A stretch of 31,285 bases of DNA from CAYNEI01 sp964396185 (GCA_964396185.1 CAYNEI010000027.1:1-31285); one strand, 5' to 3'. Shown: positions 23,342 through 31,285, numbered from the stretch's first letter. Numbers and translations are program-made. The notes: generated by a model not told the origin, from the sequence alone.

Positions 23342-24523
23342 TCACGGAGCGTTGGGGAACTGCACCCAGAACCGCGCGCCTCCTCCTGGCGCCTCGCCCA
23401 CCCCGATCGACCCACCATGCCCCTGCGCGATGCGTCGGCAGATGGCCAGCCCCATGCCCGTGCCTTCCGTGCTCGGCCCAGCATCGAGCCTCTCGAAGGG
23501 CTCGAAGGCGCGGGCCCGCTGTGTCTCCGGGATGCCGGGCCCGTTATCCAGGACCTCGATGACCGTGCCATCGTGCTCCTCGTGCCCCTGCAGCTCGATG
23601 GCTGGCGTGGGGGTGGCAGCGTACTTGAGGGCGTTGGTGACGAGGTTGGAGAGCACGCGATGGAGCATCTCGCGATCCGCATCCACCTTGACCCCGGTGG
23701 CCTGGACCCGGATGCGCGCCTCGTGGAACCTGGGATGGCCGTCGAGCGAGGCGAGCACGTCGTCGATGACCTCCTGGAGCCCAACCGGCTCGATGCGAGG
23801 CTGCACGGAGCCGAGCCGGGCATACGAGGTGAGGTCTTGGATCCGGGCGTCCAAGCGTTGGGTACCTGAGCTGATCACCTCCAGCAGGGACGGAACCTCC
23901 GGGTCGTCCACGCCGGCGAGACGTTCCTCCAGGATGCCCACGTGTCCCTCGATCGTTCGCAGCGGTTCTCCGAGATCGTGGCAAACAGAGGCGATGAACA
24001 TCTCGAGCTCCCGGAGGCCCTCACGCCGAGCTCCCGGGCGACCGACAGGCCGGAGGACACCATCGATCAAGCGCACGTGATCGGGCGACGGAGACCTGGC
24101 CGGAAGCAAGGTGAGCTCGCAGGGATCCTCGAGGCCAGGGACCTGCACCCTGCAGCTCAGTGGACCGACGGGCTCGTTCTGGCTGGCTCTCCGGGCCCAT
24201 CCGGGGAAGGGGTCCGGGAGGGGGAGCAGCTGGTTGAGCTTGCGGCCGCGCAGGGTCTCGGGGTCCTGGGTGTCCAGTGCGTCCGCGAAGGCTCGGTTCA
24301 ACGCCACGATGTGCCCGCTGGAGGTGACCCGGACCAGGGGGAAGCCGAGGGCTCCGAGCCCTACCGGGGTCTGGGTCTCGAGGCCCGGCTCTGCACCTTC
24401 GTGTTCTTGTGGTCGGATCGCACTCGTATGGGGCTGGTCTGTCGTGGGACCTGGGTACGTCATGACGTGCTCCGTGGACGGGCGCGCGCCCGCCGTGCCT
24501 CTCCCTCTTCTTGGGAAGACCAT
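23342..24523 (-). CDS. Soluble PAS-histidine kinase
   Basis: The product of about 393 residues has an N-terminal PAS-like sensor (FPLVRVTSSGHIVALNRAFADAL), a DHp domain with His182 (IASVCHDLGEPLRTIEGH) and a HATPase domain with N-box NLVTNALKY (Asn297), G1 box DNGPGI, F-box FEPFERL and G2 box GTGMGLAICRRIAQGHGG. No membrane segments are visible, so it senses a cytoplasmic signal. No response regulator gene is adjacent. The frame is open further upstream, but ATG 24523 has a weak TATA-like element at the expected distance; ATG 24463 is a second candidate just before the PAS region. Together with the kinase-less CheB-CheR-PAS protein it may form a split signalling pair. Confidence 0.9.
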   Translation of the reverse strand: MVFPRRGRGTAGARPSTEHVMTYPGPTTDQPHTSAIRPQEHEGAEPGLETQTPVGLGALGFPLVRVTSSGHIVALNRAFADALDTQDPETLRGRKLNQLLPLPDPFPGWARRASQNEPVGPLSCRVQVPGLEDPCELTLLPARSPSPDHVRLIDGVLRPVGRPGARREGLRELEMFIASVCHDLGEPLRTIEGHVGILEERLAGVDDPEVPSLLEVISSGTQRLDARIQDLTSYARLGSVQPRIEPVGLQEVIDDVLASLDGHPRFHEARIRVQATGVKVDADREMLHRVLSNLVTNALKYAATPTPAIELQGHEEHDGTVIEVLDNGPGIPETQRARAFEPFERLDAGPSTEGTGMGLAICRRIAQGHGGSIGVGEAPGGGARFWVQFPNAP

Positions 24524-24647
24524 GAACCCATCCCAAGGACGGCCTTGTTCGATGTTCCAGGGGTCTGCTGGTGGCAGCCACGACCACGCGCATGAAACGG
24601 CAAGGCCACCAACTGCCAAGCTGGCACTTGACCGCTGAAGTTCCTGT

Positions 24648-24902
24648 ATGGCCTCCCTCTTTGACAAGCGGGAGCCATCACTGTGCATCGGGGGAAACAG
24701 ACTGGTCGCCTCACAACTCGATGCTGACGATCTCGAAGAGCGCAAGACGCTCAAGGTCAAAGTGCCCCAAGCCTTCCAGCTACGCCTTCATGCCCTCAAG
24801 GTGCTCACCGGGCAGACCATCTCCGAGATGGTCGAGGAGGCGCTGGATGAGTACTTCGCCCAAGCAGACGAGCTCCCCGACGAGATCGACCCTCGCCCCT
24901 GA
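24648..24902 (+). CDS. Ribbon-helix-helix (CopG/ParD-like) protein
   Basis: The 84-residue protein has a divergent N-terminus and a C-terminal ribbon-helix-helix motif (LKVKVPQAFQLRLHALKVLTGQTISEMVEEALDEYF), a pattern of small DNA-binding regulators and of toxin-antitoxin antitoxins. No toxin gene is adjacent. The tail is short and acidic. It lies between the divergent histidine kinase gene and the RuBisCO gene, whose 3' end it approaches tail to tail, leaving 36 bases. Confidence 0.7.
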   Translation: MASLFDKREPSLCIGGNRLVASQLDADDLEERKTLKVKVPQAFQLRLHALKVLTGQTISEMVEEALDEYFAQADELPDEIDPRP

Positions 24903-24938
24903 GCGATCTGGCCCGCAAGATCCACGGGCCTGGTGACG

Positions 24939-26231
24939 TCACTGCGGGTGCTCGCGTCCCCACTTCTCGAGCGCGCTCGCCACAGCACTGCTCTCCACGG
25001 CAACTTCGTCTAACCCGCGGCCCTCCATGGTCGCTTCGATGACCTCGCGCAAGGCCCGGGCTCCAGCCTGGCTGCCATCCGGGTGGCCGTGGATCCCACC
25101 ACCGAGCTGGATCACCACGTCGTTGCCGTAGAGCTCCAGGATGTCCGGCACGATGCCAGGATGGAGCCCACCGCTGGCCACGGGGAAAGCGGGTGCCATG
25201 GATCCCCAATCCTGGGCGAGCAGGCCGTCGCGCGCCTCGACTTCGTGTTCGCGTAGGTTGTCCACCGTGGCCAGCACCTCGTGCTCAGGGCTGACCAGCT
25301 TGCCCACCACGGTGCCAGAGTGGAGCTGGTCCACACCCACCACGCGCAGGAGCTTGGCCAGGCACGGCATGGCCATGCCGTGGTCCTCGAGCTTGGTGAA
25401 CATGGCGTGCATGGCCCGGTGGGCGTGGATCGCCAGGTCCAGCTCGCCGGTGGCCTCACGGATGGTCTGCAAGCCCGCGAAGCCGGTGGTCACCACGTCC
25501 ACCATGGCGTACTCCCACCCCTCCTGGGCCAGCAGCTCAGCCCGTCGGATCGCCTCGTTGGTCTCGGCCGTGATGTTGATGAGGCCTGACTTGACCTCGC
25601 CGGTCTCGGCCTCGGCCTTCGAGCGCATCCGGGTGAGCGCCTCCACGCGCGCCTCGAACCGGTTGAACGACTGGTCGGTCAGGTTCTCATCGTCCTTGAT
25701 GAGATCCGTGCCCCCCACCCAGGCCTCGTACCCGACCTCGGCGTGCTCGTTGGAACTCCAGCCAAGCTTGGGCTTGGGCACGGTGGCGGTCAAGGGGCGC
25801 TCGGGCACATCGAGGGCCTCACGTATGCCAGGGATGCCCAGGGCTGGCCCGGGGAAGCCTTCCAGGTACGAGGCGGGTAGCCGGAGGTCGAGCAGCCGGA
25901 GCCGAGCCACGGCTTTCATGCCGAAGATGTTGCCCGCCACGCCGGAGAGCAGCTGGGCGATGTTGCCAGCTTCCCAGAGCTCAGCGGGGTAACGCACCCA
26001 GGCCAGCTCGTCGGTCCAGTCGTAGGCCACCGCCTTGAGGTCCTCGAGCCCGTCGGGCATCTGGGCCAGCGTCGTCCACGTGCCCACGCTTGACTCGGAT
26101 GCGATCCGTCCGAGCGCCTCGCCAGTCGTGACGCCCTCGGCCGGTGTGTAGTGGAAGAGCGCGAGCACGTCGCCGTCGCGGGGCTGCTCGTCGTCATCGA
26201 CGAAGGCATCGTACCAGGCGGTATCAGACAT
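24939..26231 (-). CDS. rbcL: Form III ribulose-1,5-bisphosphate carboxylase (archaeal RuBisCO)
   Basis: The 430-residue large-subunit-like enzyme has all catalytic motifs. Lys153 and Lys155 (VPKPKLG) match spinach Lys175/Lys177; Lys179, Asp181 and Glu182 (GGTDLIKDDE) match the carbamylated Lys201 and metal ligands; HAHRAMH, loop-6 TVVGKL, VASGGLHPG and QLGGGIHGHPDG are present. Form III enzymes of archaea convert ribulose bisphosphate from AMP breakdown plus CO2 into two 3-phosphoglycerates; they do not imply a Calvin cycle. The AMP phosphorylase of the same route is encoded 1.9 kb away, on the opposite strand. The isomerase (e2b2) is not in the window. A TATA-like box shared with the divergent AbrB-type gene lies about 30 bases upstream. 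Confidence 0.96.
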   Translation of the reverse strand: MSDTAWYDAFVDDDEQPRDGDVLALFHYTPAEGVTTGEALGRIASESSVGTWTTLAQMPDGLEDLKAVAYDWTDELAWVRYPAELWEAGNIAQLLSGVAGNIFGMKAVARLRLLDLRLPASYLEGFPGPALGIPGIREALDVPERPLTATVPKPKLGWSSNEHAEVGYEAWVGGTDLIKDDENLTDQSFNRFEARVEALTRMRSKAEAETGEVKSGLINITAETNEAIRRAELLAQEGWEYAMVDVVTTGFAGLQTIREATGELDLAIHAHRAMHAMFTKLEDHGMAMPCLAKLLRVVGVDQLHSGTVVGKLVSPEHEVLATVDNLREHEVEARDGLLAQDWGSMAPAFPVASGGLHPGIVPDILELYGNDVVIQLGGGIHGHPDGSQAGARALREVIEATMEGRGLDEVAVESSAVASALEKWGREHPQ

Positions 26232-26255
26232 GGTCTTCAGGGGTAGGTTGCGCCA

Positions 26256-26267
26256 GGGATTTAGGTT
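26256..26267. promoter_or_regulatory. Overlapping divergent TATA boxes for rbcL and the AbrB-type gene
   Basis: GATTTAGG on the plus strand is centred 27 bases before ATG 26289, and the complementary CCTAAATC on the minus strand is centred about 30 bases before the rbcL ATG at 26231. One box therefore appears to serve both genes, so transcription of the two would be mutually exclusive at any moment. Confidence 0.6.
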
Positions 26268-26288
26268 GGGTGGGCCCGTACCGGTTCT

Positions 26289-26522
26289 ATGACCACTGGC
26301 ACCGTGGATGCGTGTGGGGGGCTCTACCTGCCTGAGGATGTGTGGAAGCGGTTCGGGCGGAGGTACAGGATCGTCGGGCTACACGGTAGCATCAAGCTCA
26401 TCCCCTTGGCCGAGGACCCCGTCGAGGGTTTGCGAGACGCGCTGGCACCCATCGCTGACGAGGACACCGGCAGCGTGAGGGAGCAGGCGGCCAGGGACGC
26501 GGGTTCGGATCGCGGATGGTGA
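26289..26522 (+). CDS. AbrB/MazE-type DNA-binding protein
   Basis: The 77-residue protein matches the SpoVT-AbrB swapped-hairpin fold: TGTVDACGGLYLPEDVWKRFG and RYRIVGLHGSIKLIPLAEDPVEGLRDALAP are typical of archaeal members. The tail is acidic and disordered. These proteins are often antitoxins, but no PIN or other toxin gene follows; the next feature is a minus-strand gene. Given the shared promoter with rbcL, a role as local regulator is an inference. Confidence 0.75.
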   Translation: MTTGTVDACGGLYLPEDVWKRFGRRYRIVGLHGSIKLIPLAEDPVEGLRDALAPIADEDTGSVREQAARDAGSDRGW

Positions 26523-26596
26523 GCGACCCGCTCGCTGGTTCCCGGCGCCGCAGGTGAGCGTGAACGTGGCCGAGATGTGCCCCTCGGGGGGCGCTC

Positions 26597-28045
26597 TTAG
26601 CCATCGTGCGCCGCGAACAACCCCAGCCCGGTCATCTGGCGGTAGAGCTTGGCCTGCTGGGCGCGGTAGCCGTCCGAGTCGGGCTCGGCCGTCTCAGCGC
26701 ACGCATCGATGCAGCCGTCGGCCCAGCCGATGTGGATGCGGCCCTGGCTGTCCACGTCCATGTCGTTGAAGTCGAGCAGGTTGCGGCATGAGCCGCTGGA
26801 GCCCTCCACGACCGAGTCGTAGACGCCACCGACCTGGATGGGATCGTGGCTGAGCTTGGTCACTCGCCACGTCGCGCCGGCGTCGTAGGTGGTGGCCAGA
26901 TAGTAGTGCCAGACGAGCTCTTCTTGGCGTTCGTCGCACTGGTATATCTGGTTCGAGTTCAGGAACTCGAGGTCCGCGTCGCCGTCGTCCTCGAGGCCGA
27001 TGAAGCTGAACGCGACGCGGTCGTCGTCGCCGACCTGGACGTCCGCGAACGTCCCGGCGACCACGGGCGGGTCGTGGAACTGGCCCACGTCGAGGTAGTG
27101 GGTCTCGTTCACGTCCATCCCGTCGCCGAGGGGCTCCCATGAGTCGCCGTCGTCTTTCGAGAGAGCGATGTGGATCCCGTTCTCGCTGGCGTGCCCGTAC
27201 CAGAGCCAGCCCTCGCCTCGGCCGAACTGGAGGCTGGGGTCGAAGCCGTTGGTCCACTCCTCGCTCTCCGGGATCGTCTTCGCGGTGTAGACGAGGCCAT
27301 CGTGGGTGGTGAGCATGCCCAACTCGCCGCCGCAGTCGGGCACGGGGACGGCCATCATGTTCGAGACCCGGCTGACCCGGATGTGGCCGTGGAACCCGCC
27401 GCAGCTGGTCTGCTCCTGGACGAACGGGCCCCACGTGGAGCCCCCATCATGGCTGGCCGCACAGCTGATCTCACCGAGCTGAGCGCAGTAGTACTGGGTG
27501 TGCTCGTAGGCCAGCCCGGCGGTGAGCGCATCCGAGGGTCCGCTGCCCAGGGACTGGTGGTCGAAGTTGGCGCCGCTGCACATGTTGCCCGTGGGCGCCC
27601 AGGTCTCACCGTCGTCGTCGGTGAACATCATCACGCTGCACGCCCCGTGCAGCCCACCGGCCCACACGCGGCCCGTGTCCGGGTCGGCATGCAGCATGGG
27701 ATCCGCGTTGATCGGCACCTGGTACGGCGCGGTGACGTCGGTCCACTCGGCGGTGCCGTTGCCATCGAAGGTGACGCGGAACGTCGTGGCCAAGGAGTGG
27801 TAGAACACCGAGTCGGTGTTCCAGGGGATCCCGATGGTCGGCTCCGGCGCGGTCAGCCCGTTCGGACCCACCGCCACGGTGAAGGCCGGGCGACCCGGTT
27901 CACCGAAGGCAGGGCTCAGCGGATCCTCGGGCGCCGGCTCGGGTCCAGGGGGCTCGGGCGCCGGGGCCTCGTCCCCCAGGCAGCCTGCCAGGAAGACGGT
28001 CAGAAGGGTCAGCGCGATGAGCAAGATGGCGGGACGCGGGGGCAT
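26597..28045 (-). CDS. Sialidase-like (BNR/Asp-box) beta-propeller lipoprotein
   Basis: The product of about 482 residues starts with a signal peptide and lipobox (LLTVFLAGC), then a Pro/Glu-rich linker (PAPEPPGPEPAPEDPLSPAF). The body carries at least four Asp-box turns: DDDGETWAP, HDGGSTWGP, KDDGDSWEP and YDAGATWRV, as in six-bladed sialidase-type propellers. Several Cys residues in the body could form disulfides. The sialidase Arg triad was not recognised, so it is more likely a surface binding protein or another glycosidase-like propeller. ATG 28045 directly precedes the signal peptide; the very long frame upstream is antisense to AMP phosphorylase. Confidence 0.8.
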   Translation of the reverse strand: MPPRPAILLIALTLLTVFLAGCLGDEAPAPEPPGPEPAPEDPLSPAFGEPGRPAFTVAVGPNGLTAPEPTIGIPWNTDSVFYHSLATTFRVTFDGNGTAEWTDVTAPYQVPINADPMLHADPDTGRVWAGGLHGACSVMMFTDDDGETWAPTGNMCSGANFDHQSLGSGPSDALTAGLAYEHTQYYCAQLGEISCAASHDGGSTWGPFVQEQTSCGGFHGHIRVSRVSNMMAVPVPDCGGELGMLTTHDGLVYTAKTIPESEEWTNGFDPSLQFGRGEGWLWYGHASENGIHIALSKDDGDSWEPLGDGMDVNETHYLDVGQFHDPPVVAGTFADVQVGDDDRVAFSFIGLEDDGDADLEFLNSNQIYQCDERQEELVWHYYLATTYDAGATWRVTKLSHDPIQVGGVYDSVVEGSSGSCRNLLDFNDMDVDSQGRIHIGWADGCIDACAETAEPDSDGYRAQQAKLYRQMTGLGLFAAHDG

Positions 28046-28144
28046 GGATGAGCCTAGCAACCAGAAGGGGCGGATGAACGTTCCCCTCCCGTGGCCATCA
28101 GGGACACCTTTATGCCCTGCCAGGGCCACGTTGTGTGGGGTTCC

Positions 28145-29692
28145 ATGCCTTCTACCGGTATCACGCTCTCTTCCAAGTGCCTCGACCTGGATCTCGGTCG
28201 CTACCAGGTCGTCCTCCACGATGATGACGCCGAGACGCTGGGCATCCACCCCCAGGACCGCGTTCGGGTCGCCAGAGCCGGTCACAGCGTGGTGGCCGTG
28301 GTGGACACGACGACGACCGTCGTCTCGCCCGGGGAGATCGGGCTCTTCCCCAACACCTCTCTGGCGCTCGAGGCCAAGGACGATCAAGACATCCGAACGC
28401 GTCCGGCCGAGAAGCCCGAGAGCGTGCGCTACATCCGCAAGAAGATGGACGGTCAGGAGCTCTCCACCAAGGAGATCTCGAGCCTCGTGGACGACATGGT
28501 CAGCGGCGCGCTCACGGACGTCGAGCTGGCCGCCTTGGTCACAAGCGTCCAGATCCACGACATGAACCTTCGAGAGACCGAGGACCTGACGCGTCGCATG
28601 GTCGCCACCGGCGAGATCATCGAGTTCGACGACGACCTCGTGTTCGACAAGCACAGCATCGGTGGCGTGCCAGGCAACAAGATCACGCTCCTCATCGTGC
28701 CCATCGTCGCCGCTGCCGGCCTTCGCATCCCGAAGACCTCCAGCCGCGCCATCACGGGGGCTGCTGGCACCAGCGACGTCATGGAGATGTTCTGCAACGT
28801 CCACCTCAACGCCGAGGAGATCAAATCCATCACCAACCAGGTCGGCGGGGTCATGGCCTGGGGTGGTGCGGTCAACCTGGCGCCTGCAGACGACATCATC
28901 ATCCGGGTCGAGCACCCGCTCAGCCTGGACCCCCGCAGCCTGCTTTTGGCCAGTGTGATGGCCAAGAAGCGAGCCGTGAGCGCGCGCCACGTGGTCATCG
29001 ACATCCCCATGGGTGCCGGGGCCAAGATCTCCAACATGGAGGATGCCAAGAGCCTCGCCCGCGACTTCATCGACCTGGGCGAGCGCCTGGGCATGGATGT
29101 GGAATGCGCGGTCACCTACGGAGGCCAGCCCGTGGGCAAGACCGTCGGCCCAGCCTTGGAGGCCAACGAGGCCCTTGCCGCGCTGAAGGGCAACGACGCG
29201 CCCGAGTCCTTCACCAAGAAGTCCACCGCCATCGCGGGCATCCTGCTCGAGATGGGGGGACTGGCCCGCCGGGGTCATGGCCAAGCCATGGCCCAGGAGA
29301 TCCTGGACGACGGGCGCGCCTACGAGAAGTTCTGCGAGATCGTCCAGGCCCAGGGCGGGCCTGAGCCCCAAGAACAGCACGTGGGCGAGCACACCTGGTC
29401 GCTGGTCTCCGAGTCCGACGGGTACGTCTCCCGCGTCCAGAACAAGGCGATCGTGGGCCTGGCCCGCGCCCTGGGCTCCCCCCGGGTCAAGGGAGCCGGC
29501 GTAGTGCTGCACAAGAAACGCGGCGACGGCGTCGATCAAGACGAGGCGCTTCTCACGCTCCATGCCGAAGCTGAGTACCAGCTTGAGGCTGCACGCAAGC
29601 TCGCGCTTCGCAACCCACCCATCGAGGTGGAGGGCATGCTGCTCGAACGCGTCCCCAACTGGAACGAGATCGTGCGGCCCATCGAGACGTGA
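28145..29692 (+). CDS. deoA: AMP phosphorylase
   Basis: The protein of about 515 residues has the three-domain thymidine-phosphorylase-like fold with the extra N-terminal domain that marks archaeal AMP phosphorylases. Recognisable motifs are FDKHSIGGVPGNKITLL (phosphate binding), SSRAITGAAGTSDVMEM, WGGAVNLAPADDIIIRVE and KKRAVSARHVVIDIPMG. It converts AMP and phosphate to adenine and ribose-1,5-bisphosphate; an isomerase and form III RuBisCO then yield 3-phosphoglycerate. ATG 28145 starts the N-terminal domain (ITLSSKCLDLDLG). A TATA-like CCTTTATGC (28107-28115) lies about 34 bases upstream; the in-frame GTG 28133 is an alternative start. Confidence 0.93.
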   Translation: MPSTGITLSSKCLDLDLGRYQVVLHDDDAETLGIHPQDRVRVARAGHSVVAVVDTTTTVVSPGEIGLFPNTSLALEAKDDQDIRTRPAEKPESVRYIRKKMDGQELSTKEISSLVDDMVSGALTDVELAALVTSVQIHDMNLRETEDLTRRMVATGEIIEFDDDLVFDKHSIGGVPGNKITLLIVPIVAAAGLRIPKTSSRAITGAAGTSDVMEMFCNVHLNAEEIKSITNQVGGVMAWGGAVNLAPADDIIIRVEHPLSLDPRSLLLASVMAKKRAVSARHVVIDIPMGAGAKISNMEDAKSLARDFIDLGERLGMDVECAVTYGGQPVGKTVGPALEANEALAALKGNDAPESFTKKSTAIAGILLEMGGLARRGHGQAMAQEILDDGRAYEKFCEIVQAQGGPEPQEQHVGEHTWSLVSESDGYVSRVQNKAIVGLARALGSPRVKGAGVVLHKKRGDGVDQDEALLTLHAEAEYQLEAARKLALRNPPIEVEGMLLERVPNWNEIVRPIET

Positions 29693-29726
29693 CGGGGCTG
29701 AGAAGTTTCCCCGCGTGAGATAGGCA

Positions 29727-29736
29727 ACCCTTTTTG
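29727..29736 (+). promoter_or_regulatory. TATA-like box for the dual PPIase gene
   Basis: A T-run (ACCCTTTTTG) is centred about 28 bases before ATG 29761. It may also act as the T-rich terminator of the AMP phosphorylase gene. Confidence 0.45.
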
Positions 29737-29760
29737 GGAGGAGCCTGACTCCTAGCCGTC

Positions 29761-31089
29761 ATGCCGGCCTCCGGTCCCCACCTGGCCCTCCTGGCCGCCC
29801 TCACGCTCCTGCTCGCCGGATGCACCACGCCGGATGAGTCCCAGCCGGCCGTGGAGAACCCGGTGGAGCCGTGCGGTGCGCTGGACAAGGTCTTCCAGCC
29901 CGACCTGCGCTATGCGCCCCGAGCCACGCTTGAAACCACCAACGGGACCATCGTGGTGGCGCTGCTCCAGCAACAGGTCCCCCTCACCGCCGGGAACTTC
30001 ATCGACCTGGCCCTTCAGGGCCTCTACGACGACACCAGGTTCCACCAGCTCCGCCCGGGTCTGTTCATCCAGGGCGGCGACCCGCTGACCACAGAGCCAA
30101 GCAAGCGCTTCTGGGGCACCGGTGGGCCCGGCTATGCGATCCCGGACGAGTTCCACTTCTTCCTGCGCCACGACCGGCCAGGCACCGTCTCCATGGCCAC
30201 CGCCCAGCCCAACACCGGCGGCAGCCAGTTCCTCATCACCCTGGACGCTCTCCCCGGTCTCGACGACCGCAACGCCATCTTCGGCCGCGTCATCGAGGGC
30301 CTTGACGTGGCCCACGACCTGGCCAGCACCCCTAGAGACGACCGGGACCGCCCCGAGTTCAACGCCAAGCTCCACAACGTCACCATCCGAGCCTCGCCAT
30401 CCAACCCCCGCAACGCCAGCGTGGCGCTGACGGCCTACGGCCTGGACTGCGTGCAGGCCGCTGAGCCTGGCGGCCAGGCAGAGTTCCTGACCGTGCTGCG
30501 CAACACCGGCCAGCGCGTGCTCAACGGCACGTTCCAAGCGGACTTGCCGGACGGCTGGAACGCGAGCATCCGGAACAGCGACGTGGTCGCCGTGGCCAGC
30601 GGCCAATCGGTCGCCTACATCCTCGACATCGACGTGCCCGCTTCAGCCGAAAAGCGTAGCCACACGTTCAACGCCACCTTCGCGGACAAGCGCTCGGATG
30701 CTACGGTCCAGCTCGAGTTGACCGTCAACGTGGGCGAGCTGGGTGCCAGCCCCGTGGCTGGCGACCAGGCGACGCTGCAGTCCGTGGGCGTGCTCGAGGA
30801 TGGGCGGCTCTTCGCCACCACCATGCCCGAGTTCGCAAGCGATCCCCAGCTCGAGTGGTTCGGGTCCCCACCGTCGGATGCGGACGCTCTAGCACCCTTC
30901 GTGTTCACCCTGGGCGAGGACCAGCTGCGCATCCCGGGCCTGGTCAACCTCACCGCACGCGCGCAAACCGGCGGCTCGGTGGTAGGCGCGATCCCGCCCA
31001 GCCAGGCCTACGGCTCGGAGTCCTGGGGTCCCAACGACCTGGGTGGCCGGCTGTTGATCTTCCAGCTCGACCTCGACGCCGTCGAGTAA
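29761..31089 (+). CDS. Lipoprotein with cyclophilin, Ig-like and FKBP-like domains
   Basis: The 442-residue protein has a signal peptide with lipobox LLAGC (Cys21). Residues about 53-211 are a cyclophilin: TTNGTIVVALLQQQVPLTAGNFIDLA, RFHQLRPGLFIQGGDP and TGGSQFLITLDALPGLDDRNAIFGRVIEG (core Gln and Phe kept; the usual Arg, Trp and His are replaced). Residues about 218-325 form an Ig-like (NEW3/CARDB-like) domain with NTGQRVLNGTFQADLPDGW. Residues about 333-442 resemble FKBP: GDQATLQSVGVLEDGRLFATT, FVFTLGEDQLRIPGL, AIPPSQAYG and the final LGGRLLIFQLDLDAVE. The FKBP catalytic Tyr, Asp and Trp are not all kept. It is probably an extracytoplasmic folding factor with two PPIase-type modules. Confidence 0.8.
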   Translation: MPASGPHLALLAALTLLLAGCTTPDESQPAVENPVEPCGALDKVFQPDLRYAPRATLETTNGTIVVALLQQQVPLTAGNFIDLALQGLYDDTRFHQLRPGLFIQGGDPLTTEPSKRFWGTGGPGYAIPDEFHFFLRHDRPGTVSMATAQPNTGGSQFLITLDALPGLDDRNAIFGRVIEGLDVAHDLASTPRDDRDRPEFNAKLHNVTIRASPSNPRNASVALTAYGLDCVQAAEPGGQAEFLTVLRNTGQRVLNGTFQADLPDGWNASIRNSDVVAVASGQSVAYILDIDVPASAEKRSHTFNATFADKRSDATVQLELTVNVGELGASPVAGDQATLQSVGVLEDGRLFATTMPEFASDPQLEWFGSPPSDADALAPFVFTLGEDQLRIPGLVNLTARAQTGGSVVGAIPPSQAYGSESWGPNDLGGRLLIFQLDLDAVE

Positions 31090-31108
31090 CCTAGGCGTCC
31101 ACCGCACC

Positions 31109-31285
31109 TCAGCGGTGAGCCCTGGCAGCGAAGGTCAAGAACCCTGTGTGGCCCAGCATGTCGAAATCCGGCCTGGCCCCTCGCTCGTGGACCACCCAGG
31201 CGCGCTCCAGCAGCTCGATCGTCCAGACATCACTGAACCCGTGCGTGCTGAGGGCCTCGTGCGCCGCTTCGACCTGGCTGACCAC
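31109..31285 (-). CDS. C-terminal fragment of a TrmI-type tRNA (adenine-N1)-methyltransferase
   Basis: The last 58 codons of a minus-strand gene whose start lies beyond the window. The fragment reads VEAAHEALSTHGFSDVWTIE, then LLERAWVVHERGARPDF and DMLGHTGFLTFAAR before TGA. The pattern Glu-Leu-x2-Arg-x-Trp, Arg-Pro and GHTGFL is the C-terminal signature of TrmI/Trm61 enzymes, which methylate A57/A58 in the tRNA T-loop. The gene is convergent with the dual PPIase gene and leaves 19 bases between the stop codons. Confidence 0.75.
   Translation of the reverse strand: MVSQVEAAHEALSTHGFSDVWTIELLERAWVVHERGARPDFDMLGHTGFLTFAARAHR

Noticed and set aside
26289..26596. Toxin partner after the AbrB-type gene
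   Set aside because: No PIN, MazF or other toxin-like frame is present before the next minus-strand gene ends at 26597.
26597..29563. A 988-codon open frame on the minus strand
   Set aside because: Its first two-thirds of a kilobase and more are antisense to the well-supported AMP phosphorylase gene and have biased, low-complexity translation; the real gene begins at the signal peptide at 28045.

Overview
The window (about two-thirds G+C by eye) looks like a metagenome-derived archaeal contig. The archaeal signs are an archaeal-type aspartyl-tRNA synthetase, a form III RuBisCO together with an AMP phosphorylase (the archaeal AMP/nucleoside salvage route), a NikR regulator, a CorA, an AbrB-type and a VapBC module, and archaeal lipoproteins. 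At many genes a short A/T-rich TATA-like box sits about 25-28 bases before the start codon with no Shine-Dalgarno, which implies mostly leaderless transcription. A high-GC euryarchaeal lineage such as Thermoplasmatota fits best, but that placement is an inference. A run of exactly 100 N (11968-12067) marks a scaffold gap.

Layout. 1-2450: a 5'-truncated membrane protein with perfect 42-bp internal repeats, an Mth938-like protein, a DUF429 protein and a ZIP metal transporter. 2481-3957 (minus): NikR, whose N-terminus lacks a normal start codon, a 330-bp intergenic region with a tandem repeat and a TATA box, and a NYN-LOTUS RNA-binding/nuclease protein. 4045-5884: a double-ACT protein and the large subunit of isopropylmalate/homoaconitate dehydratase. 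5890-7364 (minus): a matrixin-like lipoprotein protease and a VapBC toxin-antitoxin pair. 7458-9372: MsrA and AspRS, followed by a 200-bp array of strong hairpins. 9604-12388: two exported proteins, one broken by the gap. 12404-13614 (minus): alpha/beta hydrolase and DUF1294 protein. 13711-16073: overlapping CorA and MgtC/DUF4010 genes (Mg2+ handling). 16153-18625: a BASS-family transporter and an overlapping pair of TenA proteins, one Cys-type and one Glu-type (thiamin salvage).

18626-24902 is the most unusual part. A 149-bp MITE-like element with terminal inverted repeats, a 5-bp flanking duplication and two mirrored quartets of a CACGACG heptamer lies between convergent genes. It is followed by a signalling cluster: a CheB-CheR-coiled-coil-PAS protein without a kinase domain, a divergent winged-helix/FHA protein, a soluble PAS-histidine kinase and small regulators. 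Inside the cluster (22806-22968) is a gene-free stretch that folds on paper into a four-helix junction closed by a perfect 13-bp stem; it matches no RNA family I recognise.

24939-31285: form III RuBisCO, divergent from an AbrB-type protein over a shared TATA box; an Asp-box (sialidase-like) lipoprotein; AMP phosphorylase; a lipoprotein that fuses a cyclophilin domain, an Ig-like spacer and a degenerate FKBP domain; and the C-terminal end of a TrmI-type tRNA methyltransferase running off the window.
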